This document shows, piece by piece, positions 46,441 through 56,775 of a stretch of DNA of 64,000 nt. Source of the DNA: Paraphaeosphaeria minitans. Lineage: Eukaryota > Ascomycota > Dothideomycetes > Pleosporales > Didymosphaeriaceae. The notes beneath the pieces were generated by a model. That model was given only the letters and a program-made list of their open reading frames with translations. It ran no database searches and was not told where the DNA came from. The position numbers and the translations under genes were made by a program. The stretch spans positions 806,001 to 870,000 of the forward strand of contig WJXW01000016.1 in assembly GCA_015832175.1 (NCBI GenBank), in the 5' to 3' direction. Each line of letters starts with the position of its first letter. Within the stretch, counting starts at the first letter, position 1.

Positions 46441-46941
46441 CTACGATTCCAGCGTCGTGCGAAAACTGTCATTACTCTCCTCATTCTCGTCTGTCTTCCT
46501 CGACCAGACCCACGCAACATCTTCATCACTGAACCCCAACGCCCTCAACTTCTTCGGTTTCTCCTGTATGAACAGACCCTCGCTTTCAAACCCCGACTCC
46601 ACCTCTCTGAAGTGCCGCATGATATGGGCAGGAACACTGGCTGCATGCACCTGATCATGCTCGTCTGCGTCTGCAGCAAGACCTGCCATGCGCTTCTTCT
46701 CAAGCATACCAGCCTTGGCTTTCCATTTCTTCAACGTCGCGACTTTGTTGTCTCGGTGTGCCTCCTTGCGTGTCTGGAGATCTTTTAGGTAGGGTTTCAA
46801 TTCGTGCTTGATGGCGGACCAGGCAATAGGAGAAGGCGGCGGATTGCCTGCAGCGATGAGTGCAAGTGACAGAGGAAGACCTGGCTGCTGAGTAGGTTCG
46901 TTCATGGGCTCGACTTTAGGATCATTTGTCGTTTGCTTCAT
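46441..46941 (-). CDS. Hypothetical protein (166 aa)
   Basis: A single exon from ATG at 46941 (MKQTTNDPKVEPMNEPTQQ). The central part is a charged helical segment (SAIKHELKPYLKDLQTRKEA, then TLKKWKAKAGMLEKKRMAG) likely to form a coiled coil, followed by HIMRHFREVESGFESEGLF and an acidic tail. No known family recognised and no signal peptide or membrane segment. The codon pattern and helix periodicity support a real protein. Confidence 0.65.
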   Translation of the reverse strand: MKQTTNDPKVEPMNEPTQQPGLPLSLALIAAGNPPPSPIAWSAIKHELKPYLKDLQTRKEAHRDNKVATLKKWKAKAGMLEKKRMAGLAADADEHDQVHAASVPAHIMRHFREVESGFESEGLFIQEKPKKLRALGFSDEDVAWVWSRKTDENEESNDSFRTTLES

Positions 46942-47768
46942 GACGGGATCAAGGCTGTGTGTCAAATCGAATAGGTTGTCTCTGTGTCTTGAGGACTTGT
47001 GAGTGTCCAGTATGGCCTATATATACTTTCATCAATCCGTTGAACAATTCGCTAACATCGTTTGGGTTGAGTATTCGCCAATCAGCGCATTTGTTTGCCT
47101 TGAATCAGGTTATGACACATTATCGGAGACTGTGAGAATTGATTCACCTGGTTGGAACTTTTATTCACTACGAGACAATTGAAATTGGGAGTCTCAATCT
47201 CTTGGAGCACCTGAACATTGTATGTGTGGCATTAGAGTGACCTGATGCCGTGATTTACACTTATGCCATGTCCAGGTAGTCTTTGAGCGATACTAAATGG
47301 AGCATACACACGTTCTATGTGTAAGATACAAATATCACCTATTCACCCCTATTCTCGCTACATTGGTCTTTCTCCACACTTTTTTCCCATACAATACATG
47401 AAAATGGTACCCCTGTGCCGACTCAATCCTCGATCAACCCCCAATTTTCGAAATATCCTTTCACAAGTTTTCCCAATCCCCCTCCTCGTCCATACCCAGC
47501 TCCCTCTATCTTGGCCAAGATCAGCTATTGTATGTTATCCGCCACCTGCTGCATCCCCCTACAAGCACATGAAATTCTTTGCTCGTCTCCGCAAGCCAAA
47601 TATTTCTCTTGATGATCTCATGAACCCTTTTCATACGTTCAAATCGTACAAAAGTCACGCACAGAGCAAATTAAGCCACCCCGGCACGACACAACAAGCA
47701 ACCATCTCTCCAAAGACTCAGCATCAATTTCACTTACACGTCCGCCCAAAATATACACTCTCCACGAT
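46942..47768. other. Intergenic region between two minus-strand genes
   Basis: It should contain the 3-prime flank of the S28 peptidase gene and the promoter of the 166-aa gene. A plus-strand frame at 47317-47772 has Pro-rich low-complexity content and no supporting feature. Confidence 0.45.
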
Positions 47769-49555
47769 CTAATACCCCCCTTTACCTTTCCACCCGCTTA
47801 CCCACTTCTTCACCGTCCTAATCTCCCACTCGTGCGCCTCCCGAATGTAATCCGGCTCATCCGCCACACTCTTCACCCCCGTCCTCGGACTACTATCCCA
47901 ATGATGTCCTGCCCCCGCAATAAGATAACTCGGATGCTCCTCACTACTAACCACAATCCCCTTCTTCTCATGGCTATGATACGTCAAATCGACCCAGACG
48001 TCGGCCTCTCCATCAATCAGCGCGAGCCGCGGCGCAGAGATGTTCACGCCACCGTAGCGGTTGATGAGGTTGGTGTCGGGGCGGGAGGGGATGGAGGAGT
48101 AGGTGCCGGGCGGGAAGGAGTAGTGGCACCAGGACTGCATGTAGGACCCGTTTAGGGCGCGGGATATGAGGCTGGGCCCGTGGGTGGGGGCGGCGATGAA
48201 GGCGCCGAGTTCGATGCAGGAGGTGTATAGGTAGGAGCGTTCGGCGTCGTTGGCGGTGTTCGCCCAGTATGTCGCGTTCTGCGTGTTGAAGCAGCCCTCG
48301 TCGGTGGTGTCGAGGCGGCCGGAGGTGCAGAGGGGCACAATGACGCGCTTGATGTAGGCGGCGTAGTTGCCGAGGCCGGTCCAGGGCTCGCCTTGGGTAT
48401 AATTTGCAAGTTTCTTGTCGACGGCTGTGATGTTGGCGGGGGCACTAGGGTTGGTGATGTTGGAGCAGAAGTTGTAGAAGTCTTGGGAGGAGTCCGGGGG
48501 GTTCCAGTTGAGCTCTTGCCAGGTTCCCGTGGGGTAGTCGAAGGGGCCGCCCACTATGGGGTGTTAGGAAGCGAAAATGTTTACCGGGTGGGTGGAATGC
48601 TTACGCGGGTAGCTGATGGCCTGCGCGAAGTCTCTGATGTCGCTCACTGGGCCCAAACCAAAAACCTCCTTGACTTGTTGGATAGCAGCGCTATTGCCCG
48701 AGTCGATGACCTCGTCGATCTTGTCGATGATGCCAACGATACGTGATATGCAATCCGACGGTCCGTACTTCAGGATGGGATTGTACCAGCTGGGATACTC
48801 CCACTTGGCGATCGCGGGCGCACTAGCCGCTATGCCTCCCGCGAACAACTCATTGTATGTCTTCAGGGTGAAAGCGACCTGTCCACCAGCCAGACTTCCG
48901 CCGTACATGATCCATGGCGTGTGCGGTGCATTGAGGCTCTCGTTGCCGTTTACGCCGGGGAACGTAGCGTGCTTAGCGAAGAACGCATTGTCCGCGATGG
49001 CTATCATTACATCAGTATAGAGTTCGAGAGGTTCAGATGCCGTGTGGTTTGAGCAACTCACTCTGATCTGTCGTCAAAAACCTCAAGTTATCCGTCGACG
49101 AGTCCTCCGTGGGCCAACTCTTTCCATAGTACCTATTCTCCAGAATAACCCCCAATCCACCCGTCGCCTCGGCCAAAATCTTGATAAGCCCGTTCTGCAG
49201 ATTACTAAACCGCGACTCGCCGCTCGTCTCCCCGCCAATGTACAGAAGCACCGGTCCACCGGGCTTGTAGTACGTGGCGTCGAAGAAGTAGCGTTGCGAG
49301 AAGGTCGCGTTGGTGTGGGGTTCGTAGCGCGCTTCGTGGTGGAGGTGGTCGACCTGTGCGATGTGAGGAGACAATGCATGAAAAAGATTTGGGGTAGAGT
49401 GGGCATACCGGCTGATGAATCGTATGCTCCTGGTACGTAGCCTGCGTTGACTGTCTTTTTCCTAGGTGCACGTCTGCTACTCTTCCCCGTCTTTCCTTTG
49501 CATCGCTCAAAGCACTCAGACTGCTCAAGACGGTCAACGTAGCTAGGAACTTCAT
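47769..49555 (-). CDS. Secreted serine peptidase, family S28 (prolyl peptidase-like)
   Basis: Four exons, 49555-49409, 49353-49062, 49000-48605 and 48553-47769, give 539 aa. Introns are 55, 61 and 51 bp, the last with CTAAC. A signal peptide occupies about 1-20 (MKFLATLTVLSSLSALSDAK). Family S28 motifs: QRYFFDATYYKPGGPVLLYI, LENRYYGKSWP, nucleophile in YGGSLAGG (Ser about 182), Asp in LIDGEADVWVD and His in AGHHWD near the C-terminus. S28 enzymes cleave after proline from exposed peptide ends. The variant GGSLAGG (Leu for the usual Tyr) is within family variation. Extracellular protein degradation is the likely role. Confidence 0.9.
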
Positions 49556-50303
49556 TGCGCGTCACGACCAACTACGGAAATACGAGCAATGTCGATGCCT
49601 TGAAACCCATGTTCCCAGCCCGTTTATATACATGATGCCAGCATTGGATCGCGTCAACGCAGGCCCAAGGTACAGGGTGTGGAGCTCTGTCGCTCACTGC
49701 CGCATTAGGAAGGCGTAGATGGAAGCTCGGCTAAAGCTTCGCTGAGCTTATCGTCACTTGGCATAAGGTGGGCCGTTGGAAGCTCGCGGAGGCCTGTGAA
49801 GGCTTAGCTGGGCTGCAAGCATCGTCATCCCGTCCTGTTATCAACGGCACGGCAGGATCTTGCACAATGCTGGTCGAGATAGCGTCATCCTGAGCTTGCG
49901 TGATTTGGTCTATATTGTCATCTATCCCCTTCATAGGAATACCTCCTGCCAGCCTGGGCAGGGATGAGCACATTTCTTCAAACTCCATTTCCACGGAACT
50001 CGGTGCAAGTATCCTCACGATCGACCAACGAGGCCGACAGGCTCTGTCCCTCTACCATTTCAGTCCTTGGTGGCACACAAAGCCCTCAAGGGTAGGTCTG
50101 TACGCACCATGCAGCATCGTGACTTCTCATAATGACCAGGAGTCGCTCAGGAAATTTCTTTACGCTCGTCGACGTCCATGATCCAACTAGAAAGTATCAG
50201 ACCACGAATGCTCGGCTCGGCGCTGGCCATCTTGGGCGGCATCTTGTTAATCGCACTGTCAGCACATGGCAAACAAAGGTAATTCGACTTTGACGAAGCA
50301 GTC
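49556..50303. other. Intergenic region, possible small minus-strand frame
   Basis: A minus-strand frame at about 49731-49988 reads MEFEEMCSSLPRLAGGIPMK and onward without a stop for about 85 codons, but no splice partner or domain is clear. Otherwise this is the promoter of the S28 gene and the 3-prime flank of the ataxin-10 gene. Confidence 0.4.
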
Positions 50304-53300
50304 TCAACCCTTGCTTCCGCCTGGTCCATCAAACTCTTTGTCGAGCTTCGCCAACGCCGCTGCCTTCTCAGCATCATGCTTCACCCCCTGCACTCTTGCA
50401 GGCAGCTCACGCATTACCTGCTGCACCAATTGCTCGAGGTCCTTTGGATCTCGTGTTTCTAGCTTTGCCTTCCCTTTCGCGGTGTTGCCGACAACCGGGG
50501 CCTTCACTTCACGCTTGCGCAGCATGACCTGACCCTTGGAATCCATGAACGTCTCGTAGCCTTGCTGATCTAGGACTTCATCGGGCACGCGCACGCTCAC
50601 AGGCGGCTTACTGGTAGGGGGCTGAGGAGCCCTGGGAGGATCGACCGGACTGGGACCCTCTTTTTCTTTCTCGTGCCGTTCGAGAGCACGAATGTGATCC
50701 TGGTTCTCCTTGTTGCCTTCCATTAAAAAGCGCAGACACATGATGGCATGTTCGCGAATGTATGGGTTGTGCTCGTCGTATGAGCAGCAATTCAAAACAG
50801 CCTCGATTCCACCAAGTGGTCGGATTTGATCCTGGACCTGTCTGTTTTTCCAGACAAGGGAGCTCATGACGAGAACAGCGAGTTTCTTCAGGTTTCGCCA
50901 TTCGAATTCGGAAGGCTCATCCTGGGCTTCGTCGATGTAGGGACGAGGAGACGGCATGTATCCTTCCGGTGCAGTCGTGTTGGCGGATGTGTCGTACGGT
51001 CGCTCAACAGCTACTGGCTGCGGCTCAAATTCGGAAGACGGCGCTGGAGTGTTATTGTTGCGTGCAGCTGCGGTGAGTGGAGGTATTGATATCTGGCCCT
51101 TGGGGATAGCAGCATCAAGCTCCTTCAGCAAGGTGACCAGCTCGTTGGCCACCTCCCAATTGCTCAGCATGGATTTCCACGTCTCGTGCTCCGTTAAAAT
51201 CGCAAAGAACTCCAGGTACTGATATACGCCCTCATACATGCGTTCCATGTCCCACAGGTTAAGCGGGAAGTCTTCGGGTTGAGCATGCCCCGCGCGAATC
51301 TGGCCTTGCAAGAAAATGAGTGCGCACGTTTGCGGAATGATATGGCGTCGAAACTCAGTCAGCAAGAAGTTGACCATGTGTGCATCTCCCTGGTCCACAG
51401 GAGCGGATCCACTCTTCCGCACAAGGTTACTCTTGACCGGTGTGCGAGCCTGGCGGGCGCGGAATATGTTGGTCAAGAGCTTCATGATGACAGCTTGAGC
51501 GGGTGAGATGATATCCTTTGACCTACTGCGTCTATGAGTAATCGTCTAGGGGAGGCGTGCAGCTTACTTACTCAGATTCACGGAAAGCGTGGTACGCGAA
51601 AGGTAATAATCCATTGGCAAGAATCGACTCCATGATCTTCACCATGAACTTGAAGTAGAGCTCCTCCTCTCGAAGGTCCCATGCTGCAACAAAGATGAGG
51701 AGTTCCCGCAGTAGGTTTCGGCCATTGTCCTGGGCAAGCAGAAGATGGCATCTGACGCTATGCATGCTTCGGATGCTGCTGAACTGATTGGGGTCGACGT
51801 GGTAGCCAGGCTGCCCTTCGGTGGGCTCTACGATGCCTGCCATGATGATCATTGGAAGCACTTCGATTTCGGTAGGTCCAAGAATGAGAGGAACGTCTGT
51901 GAGTAAACCGTGGCCCTCATCACCAGCATCATCATAGTCTTCATCGTTGTCGTCGTCCTCCGGTAGGGGTGAGGTTGGAGAGGCTACGTCGCTGGTCAGC
52001 GCTGCAGGACGATCGGGATCAGGCTCCAAGCGCTTCAGCAGATCCTCTTTGCCATTCTGCAGGATATCGGCACCGAAGGCGGGCGGGTAAGTGACGCGAA
52101 AATCGACCTCACCTGCCGGGGATGACCGATTCAAGCTCGGATTGTATATCGACTGCGCTCGCATCGACCGTTCCTTTTGCTCTTCGGGAGACTCGGGAGC
52201 TTCGTTTGCAGAAGCTGCAATGCTGGAGCGCATTCTATCAACTTCAACTTGCAATTGGTTGATGCTCTGGGCAAGTGCCTGGACGCTCTCTTGGTTCTTA
52301 GCCTGCTGTTCCAGCACCTGCTTATATGCGCTGGACTGAGTAATCTCGTCACGGTAGCGTGCAACAACATCGGCGTAGCGCATGTTCCATTTCTAACGGG
52401 GTCAGACGATCCATGACTCGTAATGCTCGGGTAGCTTACATTCTTCTCTTCCTCGGACATGGTCTGCCACTGGCGCTTGCATTCTGAAGCAATCTCGTTC
52501 GCACCGGCCTTCTCTCCCATCTTGATGAGCGACTTCTTTACCTCGGCCCCTACTTCGCCAATGTACAGCAAGAAAGGCGATGAAGCCGGCTGCTGTGGAA
52601 TTTTGAAGGCATCGGGACCGCGGGACACGTGTTGGGGCACGGCGGGCGCAGCCTCGCCAGGGAGCTCGGGGTTCTTCTCCAGCCGATACAAGAAGTCCAT
52701 TCTCGACTTCATGTCCGCGAAGTTGGGGAGCTCGCTGTCTAGATGGCTGTCAAAAAGTTCGATCCAGAGCATCAGCTTCCGCTGCTCGTTGCGTGCGATG
52801 AGGTTGTTGAGAAACTGGAGGCATGTAATGAGGAGCTTCTTGACTGCGACACTGTTAGCAGCGTATCCGGAGCTGTGCTCGTGGAGCGTAATTTACAGGC
52901 ATTGATGACGCCCTGCCACTTATCCTCATCTGCCGTGCCCGCCTCGCCATCGTAGCCTCTGGCAGTCACTCGCACGCAGACATTGATGAGCGCAAAGATG
53001 TCCTTGTCGAACAGTCGGGCTGCGGATAGGTCTTGAACCTTCTCTCCAACAACCAGCACGTTGCGTGCAATCGAGACCAGCTGGTTCAAGCGCTCTAGGT
53101 CTCTCAGCAGGCTCGGCGAGTATGAGGCAATCAGTGGGCCGGAGAGGCCTTCGTATTCGGGTGTAGCGGGGTCGGGTGCCGCAAAGCAGCGTCGCTCGAG
53201 TGAGGGGATGGCGGCCTTCAATACGCCGGCGAGGTCGTCCCAAAACAGGTCCGAGAGGCCCAGTTCATCACTGCTTCGTCAGCACTATCCTCTCGTTCAA

Positions 53301-53506
53301 TACTTTGGGAGCGCCTACCGGAGCTCGAAGCTGCGCCGGGACTCCTCGAGCGTCTTCTTCACTACATCGCGTTCCAACATACGCAGCGTTTCGTCCTTGA
53401 TGTATCCTGGGCTCTGAAAGTGCACTGTGTACGGTGCGAGTGCGAGTCGGACTCGCGTGACGTACAGCTTGGCGGGCTCTTGCACGTCGCTCGAATCGTC
53501 GTCCAT
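50304..53506 (-). CDS. Ataxin-10/Ctr86-family protein with HMG-box-like insert
   Basis: Five exons, 53506-53319, 53270-52897, 52843-52440, 52392-51572 and 51522-50304, give 1,001 aa. Introns are 47-53 bp with CTAAC or CTGAC sites; the last ends in a CAGTAG tandem acceptor. Armadillo-like helices run through the protein and the C-terminal ataxin-10 domain (about 800-870) reads LKKLAVLVMSSLVWKNRQVQ, then NPYIREHAIMCLRFLMEGN. Residues about 273-339 resemble an HMG box (PFLLYIGEVG, IASECKRQWQTMSEEEKNKW, ARYRDEI), followed by a coiled coil and an acidic linker (EDDDNDEDYDD). The molecular role of fungal members is poorly known; a nucleic-acid role for the HMG-like part is inference. Confidence 0.85.
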
Positions 53507-54023
53507 GGTAGGCGGATCCGTGTGCGCATGGGCGCTGGCGAGCGCAGTATGGACCAAAGGCAGGGTTACGTATAATACCGTCTCTGCCGGACGATCGCTC
53601 AAACGTCAACGTCGGGTGGTGAAGGTGAACGGACATGCGAGCGTGACGAAAGGCGGGGCAGGAACAACTTTGATCCTGCCAAAATTCCCCCCGCGAGGCA
53701 AGAGCGATCCAGTGCCCCGCCCCCACCACTCTCGGCCCGATGTTGAACACCGCGTAACGATTAGATTCAATGACGTTCACTCCCGTGCTTCCAAATCGAC
53801 AAAGAGCTGTGAGCCTTAGAATGGTGCTCAGGGCCCAAGCCCGCTCTTGGCAGCCATAAAATGAAGATCAGACAGGAGCGAGAGCGGCTTTCACTAGTCA
53901 AATTCATACGTCCAGCCTAGGGCAACTCAGGTTACCCTCACTACACATATCTGTGTCCGCAACCTTTCACTGTATGGTCGAAGACTACATCCAACCGCGA
54001 GAATTCCCCAAACCAACCCATAG
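53507..54023. other. Intergenic region, nothing recognised
   Basis: Promoter side of the ataxin-10-type gene and 3-prime flank of the next minus-strand frame; no other structure seen. Confidence 0.5.
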
Positions 54024-54746
54024 CTAATGAATCCGATCAAGGCACGCCCGGTTCATAGCAATATGCGGATCAACACGATCAATGTGCTGCGGGAAGCGAC
54101 ATGTAATCCCCCCATTGCCCTCTTCGGCCATAGCGCGGCCAATGGCATTCAACCTCCGAGCGTCAGGGTGCCGCTGCACGTCATGGTAGTGACGACTTCC
54201 GGCGATATGGTCTTCCTTTCCGTCGTCTTCCCACTCGGCGATTGTCATGGCCTGTTGGACTAGATTCCGTTCATGTCCCGAACCTGTAGTACCATCACAT
54301 TTCATGATCAGAACTCTTTCGGCATCGAACTCGCGGCGTGGGGCGGCGCTAGGCGGTAAGGTGGTGAACGGATTGGCTACGGTGACGCTGAACGAGTTGG
54401 AGCGTGATTCGCCTCTACGTGGAAAAGAGGTGCTCGGGTTTGAGAGTGGTGTTGCGTCTCTGTTCTTCGCTGCACCTTTCCGTTTGAATAAGCCCCTCTT
54501 CTTAGGCACTTGAACGCCGTCCTGTCCTTGCGCCTCTTGGATCGGCTGTCGTTCGCCGTTTGCATCGTGTTCGCTACGAGCACCTTGCGCCGTGGCGCCA
54601 TGTTCGTCGACAGAACACGGTTCGGAACCCCCTTTTTCTGTTCTTTCTGCCTGACTTTCGGATATTGGCTGGGGTTCGTATGCGTCGGGGTCGGGGTCGG
54701 GGTCGGCGCCAGAGGCCGCATGAGTGCTGGCAGACTGGGCGTTCAT
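54024..54746 (-). CDS. Hypothetical low-complexity protein (240 aa)
   Basis: ATG at 54746 (MNAQSASTHAASGADPDPDPDAY). The N-terminal half is acidic and polar with a DPDPDPD run, followed by a basic patch KKRGLFKRKG, a Ser-rich stretch and RNLVQQAMTIAEWEDDGK near the end. No recognised domain, signal peptide or membrane segment. An upstream exon is possible because the frame stays open to 54779 without another ATG. Confidence 0.55.
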   Translation of the reverse strand: MNAQSASTHAASGADPDPDPDAYEPQPISESQAERTEKGGSEPCSVDEHGATAQGARSEHDANGERQPIQEAQGQDGVQVPKKRGLFKRKGAAKNRDATPLSNPSTSFPRRGESRSNSFSVTVANPFTTLPPSAAPRREFDAERVLIMKCDGTTGSGHERNLVQQAMTIAEWEDDGKEDHIAGSRHYHDVQRHPDARRLNAIGRAMAEEGNGGITCRFPQHIDRVDPHIAMNRACLDRIH

Positions 54747-55357
54747 ACCGTGGTAGTGGCGTAGCTGGAACACTTGCAATCCCGTTTAAAGCAAGTTTGT
54801 GTCTGGATGCGCAAGACGTGAAGGTCATGGTAAGCCGCAGCAAGGCACTAGCACTTCGTATTCGCGTGGCTGTGCATATTCTACTAATTGGACAATGAAC
54901 TTGAGCCTGAGTTTTAGCCGTTTTGGGTGAATTACGTATTCTAGGGTGACTTCTAGTGTTTTGGGTGGCAAAATCTTTGACACAATGGTTTAGGGACGGC
55001 GCTTTATGTTGGAGGACACTGATGCCCGTGTGTTCGTGACTAAGTCGCAGAGAAGGTTGCTGTTGCGTGTCTGACAAAGGGTCCCGCGGTTGTTTCTGCC
55101 CCCACCAACCAAATCAATTGGAGTGCTTGGGTCCAGCAGTATGAAACCCGTAGAGCATCTCTTACCCCAACTGCAGAAGCTCAAACATATGAATTCGATG
55201 TCGTCTCTTTTGACGTTTGCCATTGCATTTTCACATCAAGTAGCTCAGACACATGGACATGATGAGGAGAATCGAGGACATGGGTCTTTGAAATGAAGGA
55301 CACGCTAGAACGCCGCCCAATGTTATGTACAAGGCCAGAGCCGGGGTATCATGTATA
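54747..55357. other. Intergenic region, nothing recognised
   Basis: Lies between two minus-strand genes; only short frames are present. Confidence 0.5.
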
Positions 55358-56436
55358 TCAAAACACGTCGTTCATGTCCACATCCCTGCCTCCTCCCGCA
55401 GCAACTGCTGCGGCTTGCGTGCCGAAATACATCTCCTCATTCGCGCGGCCATCTTCAAGGAATACACCCAAACCCCCAAAAGCATCGCGAAGCGCGTGGC
55501 TGTAGTATTCCGGTGATTTGTACCCGAAGGCGTAGAACCTGGGCTCGTGCTTGACCGCGAAGAATTTGTGGTCGTACTCGTCTTTCGCGCTGTAGTATAT
55601 GGGGTCCACACTCCACCCGCTCGTTGGATCGAACATCTTCTCCGGCTCTGGCGCTTTCCGCTTCTTGAGGCCGCGGAAACTGAAGCCAGCTTCGTCTTCA
55701 GGGATCGGCGTGTTCCCTGACGACACGTTCTGAGCCTTGCGTTGTGCCCCGCCTTTCTTCAGAATGACGTGTGAATTTTCCGATAGCGTGGAGGTGTCTG
55801 GCCCAGCGTCGACAGAGCGGCGGACTGTGTTGGGGTTAAGCTCGGCCTTTTGAGCTTCCTCGAAGCGGCGCAAGCGGCGTTCTGTCTGCTCGACGTCGAT
55901 CTTCAAAATGAGATTCCAGGTAATCTCTTCGACTTCTTCGAGGTAGTCGTTGTAGTCGCGGAGCGTCTCGAAATCAGTTTCTTCCTTGTTCATGCTACTT
56001 CAGTCAGCCATTTGACTTTCCACCATGGTGGGGAGATCACGCACGCCTTAGCCACGCGCCGCCGGATATCCACTTCTCTCTCGACCTTCAGATCCTCGAA
56101 GGTCTGCGTGCGGAACCTTGCCTTCCGCAGCGTCTTCTTGCAACCTGCAATGGGACAGGGCGCGGGCCCGTGAGAGAAGATGCGGTCGACGCACGACTCG
56201 CACATCTTGTGGTAGCACTCCGGATTCACCAGAAAACGCATGTATTTGTTGAGGTAGCGCGACGATTTGCATACTGGGCAAATGTCTGGGACAGAGTTAG
56301 CGGCGGCGCGCGTGGGCTTGGAGGGGGACTGGTGCTGGATGGAGAGGCTGTGAAGAGAATGAGAGAGGTGAGACGCACCGTCGTCTTCGCCAGCCCGCTT
56401 GGTGGACGCGCTGGGCGCGTGCGCGGCCCTCGACAT
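55358..56436 (-). CDS. TFB3: TFIIH/CAK subunit TFB3 (MAT1 homologue)
   Basis: Exons 56436-56045 and 55994-55358 give 342 aa. The N-terminal RING finger has Cys53, Cys56, Cys74, His76, Cys79, Cys82, Cys94 and Cys99 (CPVC...NPECYHKMCESC...CPIAGC). It is followed by the MAT1-specific KTLRKARFRTQTFEDLKVER and a helical segment with DYNDYLEEVEEITWNLIL. TFB3 tethers the CDK-activating kinase module to core TFIIH in transcription and repair. The 50-bp intron has a GTGCGT donor and an AAGTAG tandem acceptor, so a 47-bp alternative adding one Ser is possible. Divergent from the URI-like gene, 339 bp apart. Confidence 0.92.
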
Positions 56437-56775
56437 GGTGGTGGCGGGAGGATGCTGGAGGTGGAGCGGCTGGGAGACGTTGGGGTGGGTGTGGATTATC
56501 AAAGCGAGCCGGCCACCCCGATCACTTTATCTGAAAGCGTTGAGTATCCCGTGACCGTGCCTTTCACTGTTATGGGTTTTGTGCCTTTAATGCCATCAAA
56601 AGGGTTTATGCATCCATGTTGCGTTGAGCAGCTTTGTTTCACACAGTACGAGCATTCCTACAGCTGTAAGAGCTTGGTGCCATAGCGGGGCTAGCGCGCC
56701 AAGCCCTGTACTCCATCATGCGCACCGCGACAAATCCTTTAACCCTCCTCCACCTCCGCCCTCGTGTCCCATACC
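56437..56775. promoter_or_regulatory. Bidirectional promoter between TFB3 and URI-like gene
   Basis: 339 bp separate the start codons of two divergent conserved genes. A pyrimidine-rich tract (CCCTCCTCCACCTCCGCCC) precedes the plus-strand start. Confidence 0.45.

Noticed and set aside
47317..47772. 151-codon plus-strand frame after the S28 gene
   Set aside because: Low-complexity Pro/Ser/His content, antisense flank of the peptidase gene, no domain or splice support.
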